Assembly (NCBI GenBank): GCA_964528645.1
Contig: CAZGSR010000003.1
Span: 1 to 64,000 of the forward strand
Direction of reading: 5' to 3'
DNA length: 64,000 nucleotides
Source of the DNA: UBA5734 sp964528645
Lineage (GTDB): Bacteria > Bacillota > Clostridia > Saccharofermentanales > UBA5734
In this document: positions 26,345 through 34,332 of the stretch, one piece after another
Position numbering within the stretch: position 1 is the first letter of the stretch
Layout of the letters: each line of letters starts with the position of its first letter
Notes under the pieces: generated by a model
What the model was told of the DNA's origin: nothing
The model's database searches: none
The model's input: only the letters and a program-made list of their open reading frames with translations
Translations under genes and position numbers: made by a program

Positions 26345-27513
26345 GTTGCAGCCTCGCGATCTGCCAGGGGCTGGATAAAGCTCAGCCGTGCCAGACTGTC
26401 GGAATTTTCATATTTGACCGTGCCAGCATACATGAAACTGATCGCATCATTGGCCTCATAGGCTGACAGGTAGCGTTTGTATTCCCGGCTTCCGCCCTGG
26501 AAATTGCCGTCCCTGGCAATTACCAGATGACGCTCCAGGTCCGAGGGTAGGAATTTGTAGTGCTTGAGTGCGCTGCCAACTGGGATGTCATGCCGGAAAG
26601 GAAACAAATAATGGGCCGATTCAAAGATCATCCCTTCGCGCAAGAAAAACAGTGGGTATTTGATCAGGAGCGGGCTGTCTTCGAGCTCAGCTGTAAAGAC
26701 ACGTTTGCGAGGTCCACCTTTGATCACTGTACCGCGCCTGGATTGGCTGATCTCATAACTGTCCGAATCAAAATAACAGTACGTATCTGGGATTGAAAGG
26801 GGCTGTGTGGTTTTGGCGTAAATCGGCTGTTCTGAGTACATGTCGAGCATGACGGAACCCAGCCGGTCCATCTGGTGTTGCTCGACTTGTGTGATCAGCC
26901 GTGCAATAGGCATTTTTTCCAGGTCCGGATAGACAAAAAGCTCATCCGAATCGAAATAGAGATACCAGCGGTTCCGGCCATACCGAGCCAGCAGCTGGTT
27001 GATCCAGCCGTACTTGCGCTGGGAGGAAAAAGGCGTCGTAACCACATAGACGTCCATGTCTGGCTGGGTTTTAAGCCATTCCTGAGTGCCATCGGTCGAA
27101 CCGTTATCCAGGATCGCAAACTGCCTGACACCCAGCTTCCGGTAATGGTCGATCGCCAGTTTCATTCGTTCCAGATCATTTTTGACGACACAGATACCGA
27201 GCACCTGATCTGCGCGATCCTGGGATTTCCGCTGCGCGATCGGAAGCAGTTTCGATTCCCAGAAGGAGGCGTAGATCGGGAAATTGCGTGGATAATCACG
27301 GTGATAGGACCTGAAAGCCGCTTGCCATTCCTGCAGCGTCTCTGCCGGCAAGTCCAGAGAGCCTGCCAGGCGTGCTTCCAGAGCTGTCGACAGGCGCCGG
27401 GTTCTCAAACGATCGATGGGTTTGAACCAGGAACGGACCCTGACCAGGATCTTGACCAGGGCCGGCAAGCGGTTCTCCATAAAAAACAAGACCGAACGCC
27501 ACAAGCGCGTCAT
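26341..27513 (-). CDS. Glycosyltransferase family 2/92-like protein (Glyco_tranf_2_4 type)
   Basis: The 390-residue protein has a central GT-A domain with LGICVVKNDLERMKLAIDHY, FAILDNGSTDGTQEWL and WYLYFDSDELFVYP; the FDSDE acidic motif is the likely metal site. This is the Glyco_tranf_2_4 / GT92 pattern. The first 100 residues are basic and hydrophobic in parts and may be membrane-associated. RGTVIKGGPRKRVF is another conserved stretch of this group. It has ATGA overlaps on both sides and is in a solid block of transferases, so it likely adds one residue or a decoration in the same pathway. Confidence 0.8.
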   Translation of the reverse strand: MTRLWRSVLFFMENRLPALVKILVRVRSWFKPIDRLRTRRLSTALEARLAGSLDLPAETLQEWQAAFRSYHRDYPRNFPIYASFWESKLLPIAQRKSQDRADQVLGICVVKNDLERMKLAIDHYRKLGVRQFAILDNGSTDGTQEWLKTQPDMDVYVVTTPFSSQRKYGWINQLLARYGRNRWYLYFDSDELFVYPDLEKMPIARLITQVEQHQMDRLGSVMLDMYSEQPIYAKTTQPLSIPDTYCYFDSDSYEISQSRRGTVIKGGPRKRVFTAELEDSPLLIKYPLFFLREGMIFESAHYLFPFRHDIPVGSALKHYKFLPSDLERHLVIARDGNFQGGSREYKRYLSAYEANDAISFMYAGTVKYENSDSLARLSFIQPLADREAAT

Positions 27514-28652
27514 TGTACACCCACCTGTTCCAGCATCTGCATGAACCGCTCGTAGTACCCCTCCGGGCCATAGCCCAGAACCGTGGCTCTCGCCTGTTGG
27601 CGCACGTTTTGCTCACTGTGCGGATCCAGCTGGATGACGGTCTGGATTTTGTCGGTGATGGCTTCCGGCTGGCTAATGTCGATGATAAATCCATTAACCC
27701 CGTCCTCGATCACGTCGGTGAACGAGGGGATGTTCGAGCCCATGACCATGGCTTCACAAGCCATGGCTTCAATGAAGCTGTTGGAAAAGCCTTCAAATTT
27801 CGAAGGCAGCATGACCAGGTCGCAGGTGCTGTACAGCTGACGGATGTTCTCCTGCTGGCCAATCCAGGCAAAGCAGTCTTCCAGATGCTCAGCCGCAATC
27901 TGCTGCTTCATCTGCGCCGCATAGGCTGGTTCAGGATTGCCGGCCAGGATGAACTGGATGGCGTGTCCCCTTTTTTTGAGTAGAGATGCGACTGGGATGA
28001 GAATGGCCTGGTTTTTCTGTTCACAGACCCGGGCTGGGACCAAAATTGAAAAGACGCTGCGGTCAGCAGGATGCAAGTCCGTTTGTCGCTGAAAATAGTC
28101 AATGTCCAGGATATTGGGAATCAGGAACGTCCGCTCCGGCTCAATGCCGATGATGGCCTGCAGCTGCTCAACTGCGGGGGTATTGTTGGTGTAGATGGCA
28201 GCCAGGCCGTGATAAAACACGCGGCAGAGCACGCGCCACAGGTGGCCTTGGGTATAGCGTAGGACACTGTTGCGTTCCGAGCCGATGTGGCGTGTTTTCC
28301 TGTTGGTCACATTGATCAGGCCGATCAGGCCGTTCAGGACATTGAGCAAGGTGGAATAGGAAACGAGAAAATCCGGCTGAGCCCGGCGGATGATCCGGGC
28401 CAGCCTGAAGATGCTGAGCACCTTGTCCACAGCTTCCGGAAAGGGCGACTGGTAGTTCTTGATATCGACCACGATAATGTCCTGCTCGGGATGGTAGAAG
28501 GCTTTCTGCAAATTGTAGTTGTAGAAGACAACTCGGTGGCCTTTCCGATGCAGCAATTTGGCCGTCTCCACGGCCTGCTTTTCCGCCCCGCCCTGGACCA
28601 ATCCGGCAAAAAACGAGACGCTGGGTAATGAACTTGCATGCAGGTTCGTCAT
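27510..28652 (-). CDS. Family 4 glycosyltransferase
   Basis: This is a 380-residue GT-B enzyme. FFAGLVQGGAEKQAVETAKL marks the N-terminal domain, FSILVPARVCEQKNQAIL the donor-side loop, and MLPSKFEGFSNSFIEAMACE the EX7E retaining motif. It has 4-nt overlaps with both adjacent genes, so translation is probably coupled through the block 24541-29863. The sequence resembles WbnK/PglH-like capsule transferases. Donor and linkage are unknown. Confidence 0.85.
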   Translation of the reverse strand: MTNLHASSLPSVSFFAGLVQGGAEKQAVETAKLLHRKGHRVVFYNYNLQKAFYHPEQDIIVVDIKNYQSPFPEAVDKVLSIFRLARIIRRAQPDFLVSYSTLLNVLNGLIGLINVTNRKTRHIGSERNSVLRYTQGHLWRVLCRVFYHGLAAIYTNNTPAVEQLQAIIGIEPERTFLIPNILDIDYFQRQTDLHPADRSVFSILVPARVCEQKNQAILIPVASLLKKRGHAIQFILAGNPEPAYAAQMKQQIAAEHLEDCFAWIGQQENIRQLYSTCDLVMLPSKFEGFSNSFIEAMACEAMVMGSNIPSFTDVIEDGVNGFIIDISQPEAITDKIQTVIQLDPHSEQNVRQQARATVLGYGPEGYYERFMQMLEQVGVQ

Positions 28653-29863
28653 GATTCCTTGATTTTCCTATACTGCTCATAATTGAGATCGATAAAACGA
28701 TCATCCATGAATTTGATGTGGATGGCAAGGGGTTCGCGCTCGTGGGCATAACGGATGCTTTCCCGGGCAATTTCCGGGTAAGACAGGATAGCCCCAAGAT
28801 TCTGGGCCGCCTGCTTGAATGCTGCCAAGAGGTCAGGATGATCAATCGACAGCTGCATTTTTTCCTGGATCTCATGCACAGATCCTTCATAGAGGAACAA
28901 TCCGGAGCCATCGATCAAATGGCAGGTACTGCCATAGTAGCGCAGGACCAGAGGCAGACCAGCCGCCAGGCTGTCTTCCAGCAGGGTGGTGTGGCGCGTA
29001 TTCCAGATGCCAAAATGGCAATGGGCCAGCACAGACAAGGTTTCCGGCCGGTTCAGCCAGCCCAGTGTCAGGATTCGAGGGTCCTGTGCGATCAAGGCCT
29101 GCAGATCCTGGTCTTCAACGGATCCAAACAGGATCAGGCGAATGTGGTCGTTGGGAATCCGCTGGAAAGCCTCGATGATCCGGTCCACGTGCTTATCCCG
29201 GGTCATTTTTCCGCCATGGACAATCAAGATCTGGTCATCGGTCAAATGGTACTTTTCCAGGAACTGGTCCCGATCTAGAATCGGCTGGAAATGATCGACA
29301 TCGGCCCCGATCGGCAGCAGCCGGATACGGCCAGGGTTCACACCGAGCTCCTCCTCCAGAAACAGGCAGCGGGAGGGTGTGACGCCAAAAAAGAGGTCGG
29401 CCGGTCTCGCCCACCATCGCAGGAGCGTTTTCCAAATGATGTTGTAATAGACAGTTTTTAGAAACACGTTGTGAATGGAAATTGTCAGGTCCGCATGATT
29501 GTCAATCGCCAGAAAGATGTCAGGGTGTTTCCTTTTGTAGCGACAGACCGTCTGAACGGATAACGTCGTGGGCATGTGATGAAAGATATAATCGGGACGT
29601 TCCCGCTCGAGCGTTTCGAACAAGCCTTTGAATAGGACAAACTTGTCTTTCAGTTCACCCCAGACAGGCAGGCGAATCACGCGGAAGCCCTGTTCCGTCG
29701 TTTCACCGGCTGGGTAAACCCGGCTGCTCTTGTTGAAGCCGCTGGACAAAGTCGATGTGACCAGAACCACTTCATGGCCTAGCTTCTGCTGGTAATAGGG
29801 CAGCAGATTTTCCTGGTAACCCATTCCCGGATTGAGGTATTGTGCGACATGAACGATTTTCAT
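28649..29863 (-). CDS. Family 4 glycosyltransferase
   Basis: This 404-residue protein has the N-terminal pattern VHVAQYLNPGMGYQENLLPY, IFHHMPTTLSVQTV, ILIVHGGKMTRDKHVDRII and a C-terminal LLEDSLAAGLPLVLRYYG. The usual EX7E is degenerate here: the first Glu is within TTLLEDSLAAG, in a region where other members read EGFPNALVEA. The GT-B fold is still clear. It precedes the 27510 transferase with a 4-nt overlap and lies 5 nt after the GINT1-like gene. Its substrate is unknown. Confidence 0.8.
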   Translation of the reverse strand: MKIVHVAQYLNPGMGYQENLLPYYQQKLGHEVVLVTSTLSSGFNKSSRVYPAGETTEQGFRVIRLPVWGELKDKFVLFKGLFETLERERPDYIFHHMPTTLSVQTVCRYKRKHPDIFLAIDNHADLTISIHNVFLKTVYYNIIWKTLLRWWARPADLFFGVTPSRCLFLEEELGVNPGRIRLLPIGADVDHFQPILDRDQFLEKYHLTDDQILIVHGGKMTRDKHVDRIIEAFQRIPNDHIRLILFGSVEDQDLQALIAQDPRILTLGWLNRPETLSVLAHCHFGIWNTRHTTLLEDSLAAGLPLVLRYYGSTCHLIDGSGLFLYEGSVHEIQEKMQLSIDHPDLLAAFKQAAQNLGAILSYPEIARESIRYAHEREPLAIHIKFMDDRFIDLNYEQYRKIKES

Positions 29864-29868
29864 GCTTG

Positions 29869-31473
29869 TTAATCCAATCTGGTCGATTTTCTGGCCTTAT
29901 TTGGCTTTTGCAGGTGACAATAATCAAACACAACCCGGTCCCCACTGCCATGAAGATGGTGATTGCCCACCGGGATTTTTACGTTTCCGGCTAACTGGAG
30001 GTCTTGCGGATAGATCGTCTGGACACACGTTTCATGATAGGCATTCTCTGACAGGAGATCAATGTGCTGGATCGTGACGCCTGTACCATAGCGGAAAAAT
30101 CCCCCGCATTGGGCGACCCGGTAAATCTGATCCTGGGTGAAGATTGCGCCGCCATTTCTAGCTTTGCTGGCGTCGAACAGGACCGGATTGGTTGGATGGG
30201 GGTGCCACTGGTCGGTGATTGGCTGATCAGCATAAAAGACATGCAGCTCACTGGCATGATCGCCAGCGTCGGCGGAGTCGATATTGGTTAAAAGCCACCA
30301 TTTCCCTCCCTGCTCAAAGATCAGCGAATCGACAGCGGACACCTGATTCATGGCAATCTGCACCAGCTTCCATTTAATGGGGAAGTCGACTGCCTCGTAG
30401 ATCCGGATCTCCTGATTGGCACTGGATTCCGGACAGAGGTAAATCCTGCCATTGTAGCGAAACAGATAGGGGTAGGACAGATGGAAGGGTTCCTCAAGCA
30501 CAATCCCCAGGTCTTCCACCGTCGTGTCATGGACTGCGAAGGCTGCGATCATGCCTTTGCCTTTCCGGTAGTCCAGGGTCTCGACCAGACAATAGTCACA
30601 GTCATTTTCCCGGATCACAAACGGATCCGCATTGAACCGGAAAGGGGGATTCGGAATCAGCAGGCTTTGTGCTGGATCAAACTGGTCCCAGCCCGTTTTT
30701 GAAAATCCCACTGCCCAGCGATAGCGTTTCTGGAGCAGGATGTGCCGGCCCAGCATGTTGGTCAGGAAAGCTGTCATTTTGGCTAGGTAACGCAACTGGG
30801 CGCGCCAAGTTACCAAACGTGTCTTTGCCTCAGGGATTGGCTCAAGATTGAACCCATTCAGATCCACTGTCTGGGCAATGCGTTTGAGGCAGTAAAACAG
30901 AGCCATCAAGGCTTTCCGGGTCAGGATCAGGTGATTGAGCAGGTAGTGCACTCCGGTCGTAGTGGAGCCTGACCAGAGACATTGGCCAACTCGGTCATCC
31001 GGTCCAGCATGCAGGATTGAAAACCGGGTCATCGGCGATTGGTCATAGACCTGCCAAAAGCCAGTTTCCAGTGACAGGATCCCCTTGTTATCAGCATCTA
31101 CAAGTTTGAGCATGCCGATTTTAGCCTGGTCTTTCAAGGACAAGTCCAGTTGGTCATCCGCTCTGAAGTCCAGAAAAAGATCCAAGATTTCTGATTGATT
31201 TGCGTTCGGGCTCATCTTAGTCCCTAGATCTGATATGGGGATATTCAGCAGCCCGACATCGATCGGACGGAACGTGTCCGTGTAACGGGCCCCACGGATC
31301 AGCGGTTTTCCCAAGATGCCAAGCAACCCTAAGATATTTTTATGGCTTGTCTGCTCACTGGCTACCAGAATCTGGTGTATTCCGGCAATCTGCTCATGCT
31401 CGCAGCGCTGGATGAAATCCAGCAAGACTTGCGGAATCTGTTCTGAATCCAACACCAGGCCAATCTTCAGCAT
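29869..31473 (-). CDS. GINT1-like beta-propeller protein with formyltransferase-like N-terminal part
   Basis: The 534-residue protein has two parts. Residues 1-250 begin MLKIGLVLDSEQIPQVLLDF and contain a segment that resembles a diverged formyltransferase fold. Residues 255-520 form a likely five-bladed propeller, with FRFNADPFVIRENDCDYCLV, EEPFHLSYPYLF, IYLCPESSANQEIRIYEA and KWWLLTN. That second part matches the glucosamine inositolphosphorylceramide transferase (GINT1) N-terminal family known from plants and from bacterial surface-polysaccharide loci. Its reaction in bacteria is not established. It overlaps the upstream GT4 stop by 7 nt, inside the transferase block. Confidence in the propeller is fair, in the N-terminal part low. 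Confidence 0.6.
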   Translation of the reverse strand: MLKIGLVLDSEQIPQVLLDFIQRCEHEQIAGIHQILVASEQTSHKNILGLLGILGKPLIRGARYTDTFRPIDVGLLNIPISDLGTKMSPNANQSEILDLFLDFRADDQLDLSLKDQAKIGMLKLVDADNKGILSLETGFWQVYDQSPMTRFSILHAGPDDRVGQCLWSGSTTTGVHYLLNHLILTRKALMALFYCLKRIAQTVDLNGFNLEPIPEAKTRLVTWRAQLRYLAKMTAFLTNMLGRHILLQKRYRWAVGFSKTGWDQFDPAQSLLIPNPPFRFNADPFVIRENDCDYCLVETLDYRKGKGMIAAFAVHDTTVEDLGIVLEEPFHLSYPYLFRYNGRIYLCPESSANQEIRIYEAVDFPIKWKLVQIAMNQVSAVDSLIFEQGGKWWLLTNIDSADAGDHASELHVFYADQPITDQWHPHPTNPVLFDASKARNGGAIFTQDQIYRVAQCGGFFRYGTGVTIQHIDLLSENAYHETCVQTIYPQDLQLAGNVKIPVGNHHLHGSGDRVVFDYCHLQKPNKARKSTRLD

Positions 31474-32687
31474 GTCGGCGGATCACCTAGCAAGTCCTGA
31501 TACAAGTCGATGTATCGCTGGAAATTCTGAAAACGGTCGTAAAGACGCTCGGCCTTTTTCCGGCAGTCCTGGGCATAGGCTGATTTCCCTCTGGCTTTGA
31601 TCTGGCGGATCTTTAGCAATAGATCATCGGCGTTATCTTTTTCTGCAATCAGGCCAGTTGCTGCATCGACGCTTTCGACACTGCCGCCTGTCCGGTAGGT
31701 GACCACGGGGGTGCCACTGGCCAATGCCTCCAGATTGGTCGTCGGGAAGTTATCCTCCAGCGTAGGGTTGATGTAGACGTCTGCTGCAGCATAAATATCA
31801 GACAGTTCCTGGATGTCATGGGTCCGGGTGATCCCGATGACACCTGCGGGTAATTGTTTTTTCTGGTGCGGTTCCAACCCTACCAGGACCAGGCATTCGT
31901 TGGCTTCCAGACTCTGGGCGATTTCCAGCAGTGCTGGCAAGCCCTTTCTGGCCCGCCAGACTGTGGCCACAGCCAGAATGACAAATCGGCCGGTACAGGC
32001 ATATCGTTCGCGGAATTTGTTTGCATGAGGATGGAATACGTCCAGATTGATGCCATTGGGAATGACTCGAACGGGGTAATCCTTGAGAAAAGACTCCCGG
32101 GTCAGGTCCGCCAGCCACTGGGAAGGTGTCACCAGGACGAGGCTGGACAAGCCATTGAACAATCGCTTCTTGTCCCGGTAATTGCGCCGGGAGTTGTCGA
32201 GCAGCAGGCTGATCGGGTAGCGGTATTTCTCTGGACAATCATGGCACTCGGTTTTCCAACGGCCACAGCCGGCATAATCAAAGTGGCCGCAATGCCCCGT
32301 AAAGGACCAGCAGTCGTGCTGAGTCCAGACGACCGGTACATCGATCTTTTTCAGATAGTTGAAAAGAAGCTTGATGTTGACATAATAGCCATGAACCACA
32401 TGCAGATGGATCAGGTCCGGCTGATAGGCTTCAATCTTGCGGATCAGGCGCTTGGTGGCCAGGATAGAGGCAAACGCGTGGCGGTCGGTCACAAAGGTAT
32501 AGGCGACATGAAACAGGAAATTGAAATTGCCGGCGAACTTGTAGCCATCCTGGCAATATTTCGAGGTGCTGCGGGCATAGGCAACCAGACTTTCATGGCC
32601 TTGTTCCTTGAGCAGGTGATGAATATCGCTTGCAATCCGTCCGGTACTCCCTACGCCACATAGGGAATTGATCTGCAGGATTCTCAT
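31467..32687 (-). CDS. Family 4 glycosyltransferase (WcaC-like)
   Basis: The 406-residue GT-B enzyme starts ILQINSLCGVGSTGRIASDI and has LIHLHVVHGYYVNIKLLF, VPVVWTQHDCWSFTGHCGHF and a Cys-rich stretch (CGRWKTECHDCP), which is characteristic of the WcaC / colanic-acid GT4 group. The donor domain shows VATVWRARKGLPALLEIA and NPTLEDNFPTTNLEALASGT with the EX7E pair. The cysteines could bind a metal or form a structural loop; that is inference. It follows the GT2 gene by 2 nt and overlaps the GINT1-like gene by 7 nt. Confidence 0.87.
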   Translation of the reverse strand: MRILQINSLCGVGSTGRIASDIHHLLKEQGHESLVAYARSTSKYCQDGYKFAGNFNFLFHVAYTFVTDRHAFASILATKRLIRKIEAYQPDLIHLHVVHGYYVNIKLLFNYLKKIDVPVVWTQHDCWSFTGHCGHFDYAGCGRWKTECHDCPEKYRYPISLLLDNSRRNYRDKKRLFNGLSSLVLVTPSQWLADLTRESFLKDYPVRVIPNGINLDVFHPHANKFRERYACTGRFVILAVATVWRARKGLPALLEIAQSLEANECLVLVGLEPHQKKQLPAGVIGITRTHDIQELSDIYAAADVYINPTLEDNFPTTNLEALASGTPVVTYRTGGSVESVDAATGLIAEKDNADDLLLKIRQIKARGKSAYAQDCRKKAERLYDRFQNFQRYIDLYQDLLGDPPTC

Positions 32688-32689
32688 TG

Positions 32690-33646
32690 TTATTCCTGTG
32701 ACTTTTTCATATCGTGTAGATGAAAGCTGTTCAGGAGCATTTCGTACAGGAGTTTATGTTTCTGGATCTCGACATCGAGGATGATCCCGACCGAAAAGGA
32801 CAACAGCGAGCTCAGGCCGATGATCCCGCAGACGATCAGGGTCGGAAACTTGGCCACCAGCCCAGTGCGGGAAAAATCCATCAGGACGGGGATAAAAAGG
32901 ACAACTGCTAACAAAAACAGGGCAACTGCTACACTGCCAAAAAAGACCAAAGGTTTGTAATTCTTGAAAAGCATGAAAATCGTTCTCAACACTTTGGCTC
33001 CGTCCGAAAATGTGTTGAGTTTGGATTCGCTGCCTTCTGGGCGGTCACGGTAATCGACCTTGACCTGACGAATCAGGAAATTCTTGTCCACAGCATGAAT
33101 GGTCATTTCAGTTTCGATCTCAAAACCTTTCGACATAATCGGCAGGCATTTGGCAAACTCACGGCTCAGAGCCCGGTAGCCAGTCATGATGTCACGGACA
33201 TTGGATTTGAACAGGGAGTTGATCAGTTTACGGACCAGAACATTGCCAGAATTGTGGAAAGGTCGTTTGTTCTCGGTGAAATAGGTTGAGGAAAGCCGGT
33301 CTCCGACCACCATGTCAGCTTTGCCATCCAGAACGAGCTGGACCATTTCCTGGGCTGATTCAGCCGGATACGTATCATCCCCATCGGTGAGCAGGTAGCA
33401 GTCCGCATCAATATCCCTGAGCATGCTCTTGATGACATTGCCCTTGCCCTGGCGGTATTCGTGGCGCAAGAACAATCTGGCATCCGTCTGGCCCAGTTCG
33501 CGGACGATCTCTGAAGTCCGGTCACTGGAATTATTGTCATAGACATAGATGGCTGCATCCGGCAGAGCGGCCCGGTAATCATGGATGACCTGGGCAACTG
33601 TTTGTTCTTCGTTGTAACAAGGGATGAGGACTGCTACTTCAGACAT
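32690..33646 (-). CDS. DPM1/GtrB-like glycosyltransferase with two C-terminal membrane helices
   Basis: The 318-residue GT2 enzyme has VAVLIPCYNEEQTVAQVI, IYVYDNNSSDRTSEIV, CYLLTDGDDTYP (metal site) and VRDIMTGYRALSREF, the polyprenyl-phosphate glycosyltransferase pattern. Two hydrophobic helices near 232-255 and 262-290 follow, as in GtrB/YfdH-type proteins. Such enzymes load a sugar on undecaprenyl phosphate for use by a GT-C enzyme outside the membrane. The neighbouring DUF2142 protein (34333-36288) is a good candidate for that GT-C partner, and the small membrane protein between them may assist. It overlaps the latter gene by 8 nt. Confidence 0.88.
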   Translation of the reverse strand: MSEVAVLIPCYNEEQTVAQVIHDYRAALPDAAIYVYDNNSSDRTSEIVRELGQTDARLFLRHEYRQGKGNVIKSMLRDIDADCYLLTDGDDTYPAESAQEMVQLVLDGKADMVVGDRLSSTYFTENKRPFHNSGNVLVRKLINSLFKSNVRDIMTGYRALSREFAKCLPIMSKGFEIETEMTIHAVDKNFLIRQVKVDYRDRPEGSESKLNTFSDGAKVLRTIFMLFKNYKPLVFFGSVAVALFLLAVVLFIPVLMDFSRTGLVAKFPTLIVCGIIGLSSLLSFSVGIILDVEIQKHKLLYEMLLNSFHLHDMKKSQE

Positions 33647-34331
33647 GATTGGCTGACCTGCCTTTGCTTGATTGGATTTTCATGTATCCGATGATGATGA
33701 CAAGAAACAGGATGCTTAGTCCTGTCGACATCAGGAACTTGGACGTGATCCGGACCGATTGAGTTCCCACCAGGTAAAAAGACAGGTCACCATCGGTTTC
33801 GTATTCACCGTAGAAGAGCTGACCAGCGCTGTAGGAGTTCTCACGCGTGCTCCACAGTCCAATCGATTGGCCTGGTGTGGTTGTGATCCCGGAAATCTCG
33901 AAAGCGTAAGGAGCTCTTCGGGCTGGCAAGGGCTGTGCCAGTACAAACTCATGGAAATTATTATCTAAGATCGTTGCGGCTGAGATGGCTTCCTCATGAA
34001 ATGTCTCTCCGGAGTCTGGATCATAAACCCGAAAATAGAGTTCACCTGGATTTTGCCGGCCATAGGTTGCCATTTTGACCCCGATCCTACCGATATCCTG
34101 GGTGGCGCTGATTGTCTGACTGACAGGATTTTCACCCTGGATACCGCCAATTGGGTATTCATCGACATCGTTCATGACAAATACCTTGCTGTCCAGCGGC
34201 AGGATGATCGACTGGTTCACCAGCAGGAACGCAATCAGGACCAGGATGGCTACCAAGGCCACATGTATCAGCGCGTTCAGGATGTTTTCTAGATAGTTTT
34301 TAACGGGCAACATCTGTGATTTCCTATCCAT
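33639..34331 (-). CDS. Membrane protein with N- and C-terminal helices and an external beta domain
   Basis: The 230-residue protein has a membrane helix at about 18-42 (LIHVALVAILVLIAFLLVNQ), a polar beta-rich region 45-200, and a second helix at about 203-222 (GLSILFLVIIIGYMK). The loop region contains VSQTISATQDIGRIGVKMAT and LYFRVYDPDSGETF and ends LSFYLVGTQ. The pattern resembles the external domain at the N-terminus of the DUF2142 protein encoded 1 nt upstream. It lies between a polyprenyl-phosphate GT2 and the DUF2142 gene, so it may be an accessory of a GT-C sugar transfer system. No enzymatic motif was found. Confidence 0.65.
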   Translation of the reverse strand: MDRKSQMLPVKNYLENILNALIHVALVAILVLIAFLLVNQSIILPLDSKVFVMNDVDEYPIGGIQGENPVSQTISATQDIGRIGVKMATYGRQNPGELYFRVYDPDSGETFHEEAISAATILDNNFHEFVLAQPLPARRAPYAFEISGITTTPGQSIGLWSTRENSYSAGQLFYGEYETDGDLSFYLVGTQSVRITSKFLMSTGLSILFLVIIIGYMKIQSSKGRSANHV

Positions 34332-34332
34332 G

